Positions 15,588-24,849 of a stretch of DNA of 64,000 nucleotides are shown piece by piece. Source of the stretch: Pedobacter ginsenosidimutans (lineage in GTDB: Bacteria; Bacteroidota; Bacteroidia; Sphingobacteriales; Sphingobacteriaceae); NCBI RefSeq assembly GCF_001442625.1, contig NZ_LMZQ01000007.1, forward strand, positions 1 through 64,000, read 5' to 3'. Position numbers and translations under genes: made by a program. Each line of letters starts with the position of its first letter. Position 1 is the stretch's first letter. The notes under the pieces were generated by a model. The model was not told the DNA's origin. It searched no databases and worked only from the letters and a program-made list of their open reading frames with translations.

Positions 15588-18005
15588 ATGATGAACCTCT
15601 TATTTAAATCTGCTCTTTTTGTGCTGCTTATTTTTAGCTTTCAAACTGCTTTTGCTCAAAACATTAAAGTATCGGGAACTATTACCGATAAAAGCAATAA
15701 AGCACTCGATTATGCTTCAGTAGCATTAATCCACTTACCCGATTCGGCTTCAGTTGCTTTACAGGTCACCAACCAACAAGGTTTATTCGAATTCAGCAAT
15801 GTTAAACCGGGCCGGTATTTTATTAAAGCCTTAATGATGGGTTACGGTAAAAACCAATCTGTACCATTTGAAGTAAAAGATATGGCTGTTAAAGTTCCAC
15901 CAATTACGCTGGCAGACCACGCTCAAAACCTGAAAGACGTAAACATCGTATCGAAAATGCCTGTAATTGATCAAAAAGCAGACCGGGTGATTGTAAACGT
16001 AGAACAGATGAATACCGCAGGTGATAATGCGCTGGAAGTAATCAGCCGGTCGCCAGGTGTAAAACTAGATAAAGACGATAACATCGTGCTGAAAGGAAAA
16101 AAAGGAATCAATGTGATGATTGATGGTAAGATGAGCTATATGTCGGGAGTGGAATTAACCACTTACCTCAAATCGCTGCCTGGATCTGTATTAAGCAAAA
16201 TCGAACTGATATCTAACCCTCCATCCTCTTTCGATGCTGCTGGCACAGCAGGCATCATCAACATTAAACTCAAAAGAAATAAAATGCAGGGCTTTAATGG
16301 GAACCTGAATATGGGTGGTGGTTATGGCCGTTATGAAAAAGTTTATGCTGGTACCAACCTGAATTACAATATCGGTAAGGTAAGCACCTATGTGCGCTTA
16401 AACGCCGGGCACTATAATTCATACAACAGGTTAACTTTAAACAGAACCATTGGCGACGAACAATATAACCAGCTTAATTTCTGGCACCCGGTAACCAACA
16501 GCCTAAATTACTCTACCGGTGCCGATTATTTTATCAACGAGAAACATACTTTAGGCTTAATGGTAAAAGGCTTTACTGCGCCTGAAGAAACCAAGGTAAA
16601 CAGCAATTCGGTAAATTATAATGCAGCGGGTATAAAAATTGGCGGAACATCGATGTTTAATCCGCAAAGTAATACCGAAAAAAACCACGCCCTTAACTTA
16701 AACTACCGTTTCAAAACAGATACATTGGGCGGTGAACTGGGTTTTGATGCCGATTATGTTCAATACGACAACAGCAAGAACGAGACCTTTACCAATAATT
16801 ATCTCGATGCCAGTGATCAGCTGATCGGCAATCCAATCGATTTACGCAATAAAGGCATGGGCAATGTTTCTATCTATTCCATCAAGGCTGATTATAGCTT
16901 AAATTTTTCAAAAACATTAAAAATGGAAACTGGCTGGAAAAGCAGCTGGGTAAAATCGCAGAGCGATGTACGTTTCGATTCGCTAAAAACCGCTGGTTGG
17001 ATTAACGATCCGCGCCGAACCAACGTCTTTTTATACAATGAAAACATTAACGCAGGTTATCTTTCCTTAGATCAGAGCTTCAAAAACATACAGATCAAAG
17101 CAGGTTTGCGAGCAGAACAGACCAGAGGTGATGGCAGTTCATCAGGCACCAATACGCTGATTGACAGGAAATACTGGAAGCTTTTTCCAACGCTTTTTAT
17201 CTCCTTAAAACTGGATTCGAACAACCTCGTAACGGCTGCCTATCGTAAAAGCATCAACAGGCCATCATACAGCAGTTTAAATCCCTTTACCTTTTATACC
17301 GACCCCTATACTGCCATACAGGGAAATCCATTATTACAACCCTCGTACGCCAATAGTCTTGAATTTAATTACTCGATTAAAAACTTCAGGGTACTAACGT
17401 TGAGTTATTCGGTTAGTGATGGATCGATATGGGAAGTGGTTTATCAGAACAATAGCACAAAAGAAAGTATCTCCAGGCCAGAAAACCTGAACCGTACAAC
17501 AAATTTTTATATGGCCACAGGAAGTCCTTTTGATGTAACAAAATGGTGGAACAACAGTACCGAAGTTTCTGTTGGTTATAACCGCACCACATCGGCAGTA
17601 CAGGGAAATGGCTATAATGCCTTCTCCTGGAACTGGTCTGTTATGTCAGATAATACCATCACTTTGCCTAAAAACTACAGTTTAAGCTTTTATGGTTATT
17701 ACGATTCTCCTTCTATTTCTGGTTTATTCCGCAGTTTAGGAAGTTATCAGCTCAATGTTGGCGCTAAAAAGTCATTCTGGAACAAAAATGCAACACTTGC
17801 CTTAAAAGTAAACGATATCTTCAATACCAGTAAGTTCAGAGCCAATCTGGAGTACAATAACATTAAAACTTATTGGCAGAATGAATGGGAGAGCCGCAGG
17901 ATAAACTTAAGTTTCACCTATAAATTCGGAAACATGAAAATCAAAACTGCCCGCAGCAGACAAACCGGAACAAGCGATGAGGAAAACAGAGTAGGCAAAA
18001 ATTAG
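15588..18005 (+). CDS. TonB-dependent receptor-like outer membrane beta-barrel protein
   Basis: An 805-residue outer-membrane protein. A signal peptide (about 1-23, ending FQTAFAQ) precedes a carboxypeptidase-regulatory-like domain (SGTITDKSNKALDYASVALI, about 30-110). A plug domain follows (about 120-230, with the VMIDGKMSYMSG stretch), then an outer-membrane barrel of the type often annotated as outer membrane beta-barrel family protein. Ligand unknown. It is divergent from the LytTR kinase and preceded by phased repeats that suggest control by that system. Two adjacent ATGs offer the start; the first at 15588 is used. Confidence 0.88.
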   Translation: MMNLLFKSALFVLLIFSFQTAFAQNIKVSGTITDKSNKALDYASVALIHLPDSASVALQVTNQQGLFEFSNVKPGRYFIKALMMGYGKNQSVPFEVKDMAVKVPPITLADHAQNLKDVNIVSKMPVIDQKADRVIVNVEQMNTAGDNALEVISRSPGVKLDKDDNIVLKGKKGINVMIDGKMSYMSGVELTTYLKSLPGSVLSKIELISNPPSSFDAAGTAGIINIKLKRNKMQGFNGNLNMGGGYGRYEKVYAGTNLNYNIGKVSTYVRLNAGHYNSYNRLTLNRTIGDEQYNQLNFWHPVTNSLNYSTGADYFINEKHTLGLMVKGFTAPEETKVNSNSVNYNAAGIKIGGTSMFNPQSNTEKNHALNLNYRFKTDTLGGELGFDADYVQYDNSKNETFTNNYLDASDQLIGNPIDLRNKGMGNVSIYSIKADYSLNFSKTLKMETGWKSSWVKSQSDVRFDSLKTAGWINDPRRTNVFLYNENINAGYLSLDQSFKNIQIKAGLRAEQTRGDGSSSGTNTLIDRKYWKLFPTLFISLKLDSNNLVTAAYRKSINRPSYSSLNPFTFYTDPYTAIQGNPLLQPSYANSLEFNYSIKNFRVLTLSYSVSDGSIWEVVYQNNSTKESISRPENLNRTTNFYMATGSPFDVTKWWNNSTEVSVGYNRTTSAVQGNGYNAFSWNWSVMSDNTITLPKNYSLSFYGYYDSPSISGLFRSLGSYQLNVGAKKSFWNKNATLALKVNDIFNTSKFRANLEYNNIKTYWQNEWESRRINLSFTYKFGNMKIKTARSRQTGTSDEENRVGKN

Positions 18006-18106
18006 GAATAAAAGTTTATTTGTATAAATCGGTTAGCTGGTTAATTGAGCTTGATTTTCTCAGTTTCAACAGTTAACCGATTAAGCGGTTTCAACGATTA
18101 ACAAAG

Positions 18107-18589
18107 TTATAAGACCAGCAGCATCCAAACATTACAGGCAAAATGACCCGAATTACCCAATGGGGCAGCAAGTTTTTTAAACCCTGCCTTTTCGTACATC
18201 TCAATTGCCCTTTTAAGATCGGGAAAGGATTCCAGATAAATCTCATTATAGCCAAAGTGCTGCGCCGATTCTATACTTTTCTCCATGAGCATTTTACCAA
18301 TGCCTTTCCCACGCGAAGATGCCGAGGTGTACAATTTAACCAGCTCAACACAACCATCTGGCAAACCTTCGGTTGGATAAATGCCACAACCACCAACAAT
18401 AAGCCCATCCTCTTCGGCCAGCCAGTAAGCTGATTGAGGGTGTTCGAAAAGTATAGATAACTCATCAGTTGTAGGATCGGTGTAAACTGTGCCCGGCTTG
18501 TCTATTTTAAATTCCCTTAAAATAGTCCTGATCATTTCAGCTGTTGCACTATTATCCAGTGCAGTTATCTTGCGGATGGTAATGGCCAT
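18107..18589 (-). CDS. GNAT-family N-acetyltransferase
   Basis: A 160-residue acetyltransferase. The acetyl-CoA binding motif is seen as VELVKLYTSASSRGKGIGKMLMEKSI, followed by the family C-terminal part NEIYLESFPDLKRAIEMYEKAGFKKL. Substrate unknown. It starts with ATG at 18589 and stands alone, between inverted repeats built from GTTAACC-type sequence (about 18030-18100 and 18635-18700). Confidence 0.88.
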   Translation of the reverse strand: MAITIRKITALDNSATAEMIRTILREFKIDKPGTVYTDPTTDELSILFEHPQSAYWLAEEDGLIVGGCGIYPTEGLPDGCVELVKLYTSASSRGKGIGKMLMEKSIESAQHFGYNEIYLESFPDLKRAIEMYEKAGFKKLAAPLGNSGHFACNVWMLLVL

Positions 18590-18804
18590 GTCTTTTGTTT
18601 TTTTGTAAAGTTAGTAACTTGGATCAATTGTTTAAATCGGCTAACCAATTAATTGAGTTAATTATTGACATTGACGTGCAGTAAACAGGTAACCCGATTT
18701 TTAAGCAGGTCCTTCTGAAATAGATTTATTATTTTGGCGTTATGTTTGCAGTACATAAATATCCAAATTTTTGGGTACTTATGCTATCACCTAACACACA
18801 TAAA

Positions 18805-19407
18805 ATGAAACAAAGATTATTAGTATGCCTTTTAACTGTTGGCCTTTTTGGCTGTGGAATAAACAGGCAGGCACAGCAGATAAAAGCCCTGGAAGACTGC
18901 ACCTATAAAATTACAGGTGTACAACAGGTATCGATTGCAGGCACAGATGTTAAAAAGTTAATGAACCAGCAAAGCTTTAGCTTAACCAGCTTGCCTGGAG
19001 TCGCATTGGGTTTGTTAAGAAAAGATATTCCTTTAAAAGCCAATCTAAATTTAGAAATAACTAACCCATCGAGCAATTTAGCGGCCATAAACCAGTTCGA
19101 ATATAAGATATTGGTTAATAATACCGATTTGGCAGAAGGCATTGTTAATCAAAGTGTGAGCATTGCTCAAGGTCAAACAGTTACCGTTCCGGTACAACTG
19201 GTAAGCAACATTTACGGATTAGTATCTAATGGCAATGTTTTTAACGATATTATCAAGGCTGCTCAGAAAGGATCATCTTCAAAAGATGAAAAATTAGGTT
19301 TATTAACCATTAAAATAAAACCAACCTTTATGCTGGGCAATACACCTGTTAAATACCCTGGTTACATTACCATCAATAAAGATATCAGCAGTAAAATATT
19401 ATTGTAA
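18805..19407 (+). CDS. LEA14-like lipoprotein
   Basis: A 200-residue predicted lipoprotein. The start is placed at the ATG at 18805 because it gives a clean lipoprotein signal (MKQRLLVCLLTVGLFGCG, Cys at residue 17); the longer frame from 18742 adds an unlikely leader. The mature part resembles the LEA type 2 / WHy fold (LKANLNLEITNPSSNLAAINQFEYKI). Function in bacteria is unknown. A strong convergent terminator follows at 19424-19462. Confidence 0.75.
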   Translation: MKQRLLVCLLTVGLFGCGINRQAQQIKALEDCTYKITGVQQVSIAGTDVKKLMNQQSFSLTSLPGVALGLLRKDIPLKANLNLEITNPSSNLAAINQFEYKILVNNTDLAEGIVNQSVSIAQGQTVTVPVQLVSNIYGLVSNGNVFNDIIKAAQKGSSSKDEKLGLLTIKIKPTFMLGNTPVKYPGYITINKDISSKILL

Positions 19408-19423
19408 ATACAGCCCCAAATAA

Positions 19424-19462
19424 AAAATGCCCGCTTAACTAAATAGGTTAAACGGGCATTTT
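19424..19462. terminator. Bidirectional terminator between convergent genes
   Basis: AAAATGCCCG (19424-19433) pairs with CGGGCATTTT (19453-19462), extended by TTAAC/GTTAA inside. A-rich and T-rich flanks serve both the lipoprotein gene at 18805 and the S41 peptidase at 19478. Confidence 0.85.
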
Positions 19463-19477
19463 CGTTAAAAGCTTTTA

Positions 19478-21076
19478 TTAAAATTTCTTATCGGGCGTCA
19501 TTACCATTCCCTTAAATCCTTTTGGATCTAACTTTTCATCTAATGCCCTTAATTCTGCTACTGATAGCTTTGATGGCATTACTGTTGTCGTTGTGCTTAA
19601 ACTAGCTGTTTTTGCAGCTGTAGTTACAAAATTTCCGTTTTTGGCATACAATAATGCGTAGGCCAACAAAGTCTCTGTTTCATCTCCCCATGCTTTGGTT
19701 AAATCTTCTGCTGATTCTTTATCAACCGTTAAGCCAGAGTAGTAGCCACCAACGCCAAGTTTATTTTTGGTTTCAAATTCTGGAATATACATATCCACCT
19801 TATCTATTCTGATTGGAAAGAAACCTACAGGTTTACCATAAGTTGTTCTACCAATCAGTTTTACATCCATTACAGGTTTTAAACTGTTAATGGTTAACTC
19901 GCTTGCCGAGGCTGTTGATCCAGTTACGATAAAATAAACTCTGTTTAAAGATAATGCGCCTGATTTTGCAAATTTCTCTATATTATCGGCTGCTGTAGGC
20001 GAATAATTTAAATCGGCATAAGTAGCATACTTTCCGTTTACACCCGTGGTAAAGGGCTGTAATTTACCATCATCATCTAACAGTGGTTGGTGTGCCAAAA
20101 CAGAGGCTTTGCGCTGTGCAGTAGTGATTGACTGTAAATAGTTATTGTAATAAGAAGTAAACATCGTATTACCTGTTTCTCCTGCTGGTGCTGCCAAATT
20201 GATTATCTGGGTAGCTGTTGAAACATAACCACCGCCATTATAGCGTAAATCAATGATCAATTCGCTTACCCCCTGGGTAGCAAAATTAGAAAAAACTGTA
20301 TTTATGGCTGCAGAAGCATTATTGGTAAAACTATTAAATACGATGTAACCAACCTTCTTTGCACCAACCGTATAAACATTGGTAAACAATATCGGATTAA
20401 CAGTATATAAGCTGCTGGATACAACAGCTGTTTTTGGGTTGCCACTAATATCATTGAAAGCCAGAGTCACAGTTGCATTTGTACCAAAAATGGCATTGTT
20501 TAAAAAACTAACTGCATTTGGCCAACTAAGATCCGTACGTCCATTTACACTGGTTATCCTACAGCCACGTGTTAAGCCCTGCTGCGCTGCAGGTGAGTTT
20601 GGATAAACATATTTTACCCTAAGATCTGTGTCGTTGTTATACTGAACAGAAAAACCGTAATCATTGGCCGAGCCATTTACATCAGCCTTCAGCGCTCCTG
20701 TTTTACCTGTTGTAGCTGCCGTATAGTCGAAAAATGAATACTTAGGTTCGCTAGAAGTACTTACATATTCATATGGTTTTCCTGTTGCCGGATCTAAAGA
20801 ATATTGTGTCATGGCATATAGCTCAGCTTCATTCGAACTAAATCTACGCGGATTAAACACTTCATAAGTTGGTAGCGAAGTATTCCAATAATAAAGTTCT
20901 TTACCGTATAAAAAGATAGAATCTTTAGTCAATTCATCCCGCGTTCCGGTAGGCGTAGTAACAACTGGTGGGGTTATAGGCTCATCAGGCGCAGGACTGC
21001 TCTTTTTGCAGCCGGTAATGGTCCCAAAGCTTAAAAAACCTAGTGCAACCAGGTAAAGGAATCTCTTATTTCTCAT
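19478..21076 (-). CDS. S41-family peptidase lipoprotein with PDZ domain
   Basis: A 532-residue C-terminal-processing-type serine peptidase. The start at ATG 21076 yields a lipoprotein signal (MRNKRFLYLVALGFLSFG, then TITGC). Order: signal, proline-rich linker (PAPDEPITPP), N-terminal region, PDZ domain (about 160-230, YPNSPAAQQGLTRGCRITSVNG), and catalytic domain with Ser in GSTASASE (near 388) and Lys in TYGKPVG (near 412). It probably acts in the periplasm or on the membrane surface. The longer frame to 21118 lacks a good signal. It is monocistronic. Confidence 0.88.
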   Translation of the reverse strand: MRNKRFLYLVALGFLSFGTITGCKKSSPAPDEPITPPVVTTPTGTRDELTKDSIFLYGKELYYWNTSLPTYEVFNPRRFSSNEAELYAMTQYSLDPATGKPYEYVSTSSEPKYSFFDYTAATTGKTGALKADVNGSANDYGFSVQYNNDTDLRVKYVYPNSPAAQQGLTRGCRITSVNGRTDLSWPNAVSFLNNAIFGTNATVTLAFNDISGNPKTAVVSSSLYTVNPILFTNVYTVGAKKVGYIVFNSFTNNASAAINTVFSNFATQGVSELIIDLRYNGGGYVSTATQIINLAAPAGETGNTMFTSYYNNYLQSITTAQRKASVLAHQPLLDDDGKLQPFTTGVNGKYATYADLNYSPTAADNIEKFAKSGALSLNRVYFIVTGSTASASELTINSLKPVMDVKLIGRTTYGKPVGFFPIRIDKVDMYIPEFETKNKLGVGGYYSGLTVDKESAEDLTKAWGDETETLLAYALLYAKNGNFVTTAAKTASLSTTTTVMPSKLSVAELRALDEKLDPKGFKGMVMTPDKKF

Positions 21077-21392
21077 GGAAATTATTGTAACATTATCTTT
21101 TATATACGTACCGGGCAATGGTTATTTGTTCAGAAAGAAACTTTATCTACCAACAAACTAAATTTAATTCAAAATATTGTGCTCCTATGCATATGTATCA
21201 GTGAATTACGTAAATCTACCGATTAAATTACTTTTCACTGAGATATTTATTAAATTTCAAAAAATATATGCTAAACCGATGTCTAATTTTAGTCCTTATG
21301 CCCCCATAAATTGTCGCCTTTGCACCGCTTAAGTCAATCAAATTCGCTGCAAATTTGTTATACTAAATGAGTTGATTTAAAAACCAAAGACC

Positions 21393-21842
21393 ATGGAAAA
21401 GATCGAATTTAAAACCAAAATTAACGCCACAGCAGAAAAAGTTTGGGATGCGCTTTTTGGCGTAGAAACCTACCCCAAGTGGACAGCGGTGTTTGCAGAA
21501 GGATCGCGTGTAGAAACCGATTGGAAAAAAGGAAGCAAGGCCCTGTTTCTGGGTGATAACGGAGATGGAATGGTAGCTGTTATTCAAGATAATATCCCTA
21601 ACCGGTACATGTCTATCAAACACCTGGGCGAAATAAAAGACGGTAAGGAAGATCTCAGCGGGGATTGGGGCGACACACTGGAGAATTATACCCTTAATGA
21701 AAGAGATGGTAAGACAGAACTGCTCATCGATATGAACATTAGCGATGAATGGAGAGATTATTTCGAAAAAACCTGGCCAAAAGCGTTAGATAAGGTTAAA
21801 GAAATAGCCGAAAAACGGAGTGAATATCATGTGGAGACCTAA
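21393..21842 (+). CDS. SRPBCC-family (AHSA1/START-like) protein
   Basis: A 149-residue small cytoplasmic protein with the START/Bet v1-like fold: FKTKINATAEKVWDALFGVETYPKWTAVF at the N-terminus and TWPKALDKVKEIAEK near the C-terminus. Family members bind hydrophobic ligands or act as co-chaperones or polyketide cyclases; the role here is unknown. It starts with ATG at 21393 and is followed by the tRNA-Phe terminator hairpin at 21863-21890, which may end this transcript as well. Confidence 0.8.
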   Translation: MEKIEFKTKINATAEKVWDALFGVETYPKWTAVFAEGSRVETDWKKGSKALFLGDNGDGMVAVIQDNIPNRYMSIKHLGEIKDGKEDLSGDWGDTLENYTLNERDGKTELLIDMNISDEWRDYFEKTWPKALDKVKEIAEKRSEYHVET

Positions 21843-21862
21843 ACAAGCATACTCAAAAGCCA

Positions 21863-21890
21863 AAAAGCCTTACATTTCTGTAAGGCTTTT
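21863..21890. terminator. Terminator of the first tRNA-Phe gene (and of the SRPBCC gene)
   Basis: AAAAGCCTTAC (21863-21873) and GTAAGGCTTTT (21880-21890) form a perfect 11-bp stem with a 6-base loop. It is placed between the two convergent transcripts and is T-rich in both directions. Confidence 0.85.
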
Positions 21891-21895
21891 GGAAG

Positions 21896-21968
21896 TGGTG
21901 CCACCTGGATTCGAACCAGGGACACAAGGATTTTCAGTCCTTTGCTCTACCGACTGAGCTATGGCACC
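21896..21968 (-). tRNA. tRNA-Phe (GAA), copy 1
   Basis: Reverse strand gives GGTGCCATAGCTCAGTCGG at the 5' end, the anticodon loop CTGAAAATC with anticodon GAA, GGTTCGAATCC in the T arm, and a 7-bp acceptor stem GGTGCCA/TGGCACC with discriminator A. Length is 73 bases; CCA is not encoded. A promoter lies upstream (21983-22013) and a hairpin terminator downstream (21863-21890). The gene is identical to the copy at 22185-22257. Confidence 0.97.
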
Positions 21969-21982
21969 CCCTTTTGGGATTG

Positions 21983-22013
21983 CAAATGTAGCATTCTTTT
22001 TTTCAAATCCAAA
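21983..22013 (-). promoter_or_regulatory. Bacteroidota-type promoter of tRNA-Phe copy 1
   Basis: On the minus strand TTTG (22013-22010), 19 bases, then TACATTTG (21990-21983). This is a full match to the Bacteroidota housekeeping promoter (TTTG, about 19 bases, TAnnTTTG), ending 14 bases before the tRNA. Confidence 0.7.
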
Positions 22014-22151
22014 AAAGGACTTTAGATTTTTTCAGTTTTTTTCCTCAAATGTAACCCTTACTGAGGTCATCTTTTTGATAAGCAGGAAGATGGCAGAAAA
22101 ATATTTTTATTTTGGCTTAGGTATTCCTTTTTTGAAATGACATAAAACCAA

Positions 22152-22179
22152 AAAAGCCTCTCATTTCTGAAAGGCTTTT
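22152..22179. terminator. Terminator of tRNA-Phe copy 2
   Basis: AAAAGCCT (22152-22159) pairs with AGGCTTTT (22172-22179), with two further inner pairs. It is a diverged duplicate of the terminator at 21863-21890. Confidence 0.75.
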
Positions 22180-22184
22180 GGAAG

Positions 22185-22257
22185 TGGTGCCACCTGGATT
22201 CGAACCAGGGACACAAGGATTTTCAGTCCTTTGCTCTACCGACTGAGCTATGGCACC
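22185..22257 (-). tRNA. tRNA-Phe (GAA), copy 2
   Basis: Identical 73-base sequence to copy 1, 289 bases away in the same orientation, with its own promoter and terminator. Both flanks are also similar to those of copy 1 (GGGATTGCAAATGTAGC upstream), so the whole transcription unit was duplicated in tandem. Confidence 0.97.
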
Positions 22258-22272
22258 ATCCGTTTGGGATTG

Positions 22273-22302
22273 CAAATGTAGCGTTCTTTTTTCAAAAGCA
22301 AA
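22273..22302 (-). promoter_or_regulatory. Bacteroidota-type promoter of tRNA-Phe copy 2
   Basis: On the minus strand TTTG (22302-22299), 18 bases, then TACATTTG (22280-22273). It has the same -7 element as copy 1, with a spacer one base shorter. Confidence 0.6.
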
Positions 22303-22485
22303 ACTTTTTTTCAATTATTTCATTGTTGCTCTGATTATCAATTAATTAATTTTTCGATTTTCTTAAAACAGGTCTTAATCCTTGCTTAGAATGAGTACAA
22401 ACAAACAATTTTATTATTTTTTTTATGCATGCATAGCAATTTATTTAGATTAATATCCTAATTTAGCGTAACAATCTAATATTGC

Positions 22486-23781
22486 ATGGTAGCACAGATC
22501 ATTTTTCTAGTACTTACACTTGCAGCAATTGCGCTGTTTACAGTTAACCTGCGTAAAATAATTCGCAATATCCGTTTAGGAAAACCGGTAGATCGACAAG
22601 ATCAGCCGCAAAAAAGATTAATGACCATGCTTCGCGTGGCTTTTGGTCAATCTAAAATGGTTGTCCGCCCTATCCCTGCCTTTCTTCACTTTTTTGTTTA
22701 CATCGGTTTCGTGATCATTAATATTGAAGTATTGGAGATCATGATCGATGGTTTATTCGGCACACACCGGATTTTTAATGGTTTGGGTGGTTTATATAAC
22801 TTTCTGATCGGATCTTTCGAAATCCTGGCTTTTACCGTTTGGGTTTCATGCGCTATTTTTCTCATCCGCAGAAATATTCTAAAACTTAAACGCTTTAGTG
22901 GTGTTGAGATGAAAAGCTGGCCAAAATCTGATGCCAACTACATCCTTATTACTGAGATTTTGTTAATGAGCGCTTTCTTGTTAATGAATGCCGCCGATGC
23001 AAAATTACAGCTTTTGGGTGCCAGTCATTATGTTAATGCAGGTGCATTTCCGGTGAGTCAATATTTAATTAATATCTTGCCTTCATCAGAAAGTGCCTTA
23101 GTTATCTTAGAGCGCAGCTGCTGGTGGTTCCACATTATCGGTATTCTGGCTTTCTTAAATTACCTGCCTTATTCGAAACATTTTCATATTCTTTTTGCCT
23201 TTCCAAACACCTACTTTTCTAATTTGGAGCCTAAAGGTGAGTTTACCAATATGGCCTCAGTTACCAATGAGGTGAAAGCCATGCTCGATCCTTCTTTTGT
23301 TCCGGCAGAAACCGAACCTGGTAAATTTGGCGCCAAAGACGTAACCGACTTAAGCTGGGTAAACCTCATGAATGCTTATACCTGTACGGAGTGCGGCAGG
23401 TGTACTTCGGTATGCCCTGCAAATATTACAGGCAAACTTTTATCGCCGCGGAAAATTATGATGGATACCCGCGACCGCATTACTGAAGTGGGCCAAAATA
23501 TTGATAAACACGGCGCTGAACATCAGGATGGAAAATCTTTATTGGATGACTACATCAGCAGAGAAGAAATTTGGGCTTGCACAAGTTGTAACGCCTGTGT
23601 AGAAGCCTGCCCGGTAAACATCGATCCATTACAGATTATTATGGAGCTTCGCCGTTTTGCGGTAATGGAAGAGTCGCAGGCACCAGGAAGCATTAATGCA
23701 ATGATGGGAAATATTGAGAATAACCAGGCACCATGGAAATACTCTCCGGCCGATCGTTTTAACTGGGCACAAGAAAGTTAG
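22486..23781 (+). CDS. Membrane-bound 4Fe-4S oxidoreductase (heterodisulfide-reductase-like)
   Basis: A 431-residue protein. The first ~250 residues form about five to six membrane segments similar to the respiratory nitrate reductase gamma / HdrE type. Two ferredoxin-like 4Fe-4S motifs follow: CTECGRCTSVCPANI near 299 and CTSCNACVEACPVNI near 364. It likely passes electrons between quinone and a soluble partner. The CCG-domain protein 78 bases downstream is the expected partner. ATG start at 22486. Electron donor and acceptor are unknown. Confidence 0.85.
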   Translation: MVAQIIFLVLTLAAIALFTVNLRKIIRNIRLGKPVDRQDQPQKRLMTMLRVAFGQSKMVVRPIPAFLHFFVYIGFVIINIEVLEIMIDGLFGTHRIFNGLGGLYNFLIGSFEILAFTVWVSCAIFLIRRNILKLKRFSGVEMKSWPKSDANYILITEILLMSAFLLMNAADAKLQLLGASHYVNAGAFPVSQYLINILPSSESALVILERSCWWFHIIGILAFLNYLPYSKHFHILFAFPNTYFSNLEPKGEFTNMASVTNEVKAMLDPSFVPAETEPGKFGAKDVTDLSWVNLMNAYTCTECGRCTSVCPANITGKLLSPRKIMMDTRDRITEVGQNIDKHGAEHQDGKSLLDDYISREEIWACTSCNACVEACPVNIDPLQIIMELRRFAVMEESQAPGSINAMMGNIENNQAPWKYSPADRFNWAQES

Positions 23782-23859
23782 CAATTAACAGTTTTGTTGG
23801 CATTGAATTAAAATAATAATTACATCAGGTCTTGATACTTGATACTAGATACTAGACAA

Positions 23860-24648
23860 ATGGAATTTAAAGTCCCTACAATGGCCGAGTTGATGGCCGC
23901 AGGTGAAGAACCGGAAATATTATTTTGGGTTGGCTGTGCTGGAAGTTACGACGAAAGAGCGCAGAAAATTACCCGCGACATTTGCAAGATCTTACATCAT
24001 GTAGGCATAAAATACGCTGTTTTAGGAACAGAAGAAAGCTGCACCGGAGATCCTGCTAAAAGGGCTGGTAACGAATTCCTTTTCCAGATGCAGGCCATGA
24101 CTAATATTGAGGTATTGAATGCTTACAATATCAAAAAAATTGTAACAGGCTGTCCACATTGCTTCAATACCATTAAAAATGAATATCCGGGTTTAGGCGG
24201 CACTTACGAAGTAATCCACCATACGCAATTGATCCAGGATTTAATTAACGAGGGTAAACTAAAAGCTGAAGGTGGCGAAAGTTTCAAAGGCAAAAAAATA
24301 ACCTATCACGATCCATGTTATTTAGGTCGTGGAAATGGAATTTACGAAGCTCCAAGAAAAGCCCTGGAAGTACTTGATGCACAGTTGGTAGAAATGAAAC
24401 GCTGCAAAAGTAATGGCTTATGCTGTGGTGCCGGAGGCGCACAGATGTTTAAAGAACCAGAAAAGGGAAATAAAGATATCAATGTAGAACGCATTGATGA
24501 GGCTTTAGAAACCAACCCACAGGTTATTGCAGCAGGTTGCCCCTTCTGTATGACCATGCTAAGCGACGGTATTAAATTAAAAGACAAAGAACAGGAAGTT
24601 AAGGTATTGGATATTGCTGAGATTACAGCAAGGGCAAACGGCCTGTAA
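23860..24648 (+). CDS. CCG-domain Fe-S protein (HdrB/GlpC-like)
   Basis: A 262-residue soluble protein with two cysteine-rich CCG domains: GCAGSYDERAQ...CTGD...GCPHCFNTIKNEYP in the first half and CYLGRGNGIYEAP...GLCCGAGGAQMF...GCPFCMTML in the second. Such domains bind unusual Fe-S clusters in heterodisulfide reductase and glycolate/lactate oxidase subunits. The start is put at ATG 23860; the frame opens at a TTG at 23839, but that stretch is a GATACTAGATACTAG-type repeat. It works with the membrane Fe-S protein upstream. Confidence 0.85.
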   Translation: MEFKVPTMAELMAAGEEPEILFWVGCAGSYDERAQKITRDICKILHHVGIKYAVLGTEESCTGDPAKRAGNEFLFQMQAMTNIEVLNAYNIKKIVTGCPHCFNTIKNEYPGLGGTYEVIHHTQLIQDLINEGKLKAEGGESFKGKKITYHDPCYLGRGNGIYEAPRKALEVLDAQLVEMKRCKSNGLCCGAGGAQMFKEPEKGNKDINVERIDEALETNPQVIAAGCPFCMTMLSDGIKLKDKEQEVKVLDIAEITARANGL

Positions 24649-24675
24649 CAATCGTTTTTAGATTCACTTAATAAA

Positions 24676-24822
24676 AAGCTGTATCATAAGCGTTAATTTC
24701 TATTCAATCTGTCACGTTGAGCCTGTCGAAACGCTTAAATCTGTAATTAAACAGATCCTTCGACAAGCTCTCCGTAGGAGTCCTTTGGACAGGATGACAA
24801 ATCACTATTAATGATACAGCTT
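24676..24822. repeat. Terminator-like inverted repeat with an inserted REP-like element
   Basis: Outer arms AAGCTGTATCAT (24676-24687) and ATGATACAGCTT (24811-24822) are perfect 12-base inverted repeats, but 123 bases lie between them. That interval holds a REP-like palindrome (GTCACGTTGAGCCTGTCGAA ... CCTTCGACAAGCTC ... GGATGACA, about 24711-24799). The reading is a convergent terminator whose loop was invaded by a mobile palindromic repeat. Confidence 0.55.
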
Positions 24823-24849
24823 CTTTTATAATGTTACTGATGTAATTCT

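Noticed and set aside
22117..22314. Open frame of 65 codons across tRNA-Phe copy 2
   Set aside because: It is a translation of the tRNA gene (AQSVEQRTENPCVPGSNPGG), a well-known false protein.
22424..22435. TATGCATGCATA palindrome before the Fe-S operon
   Set aside because: Low-complexity alternating sequence in an AT-rich gap; no second copy and no spacing clue to support an operator.
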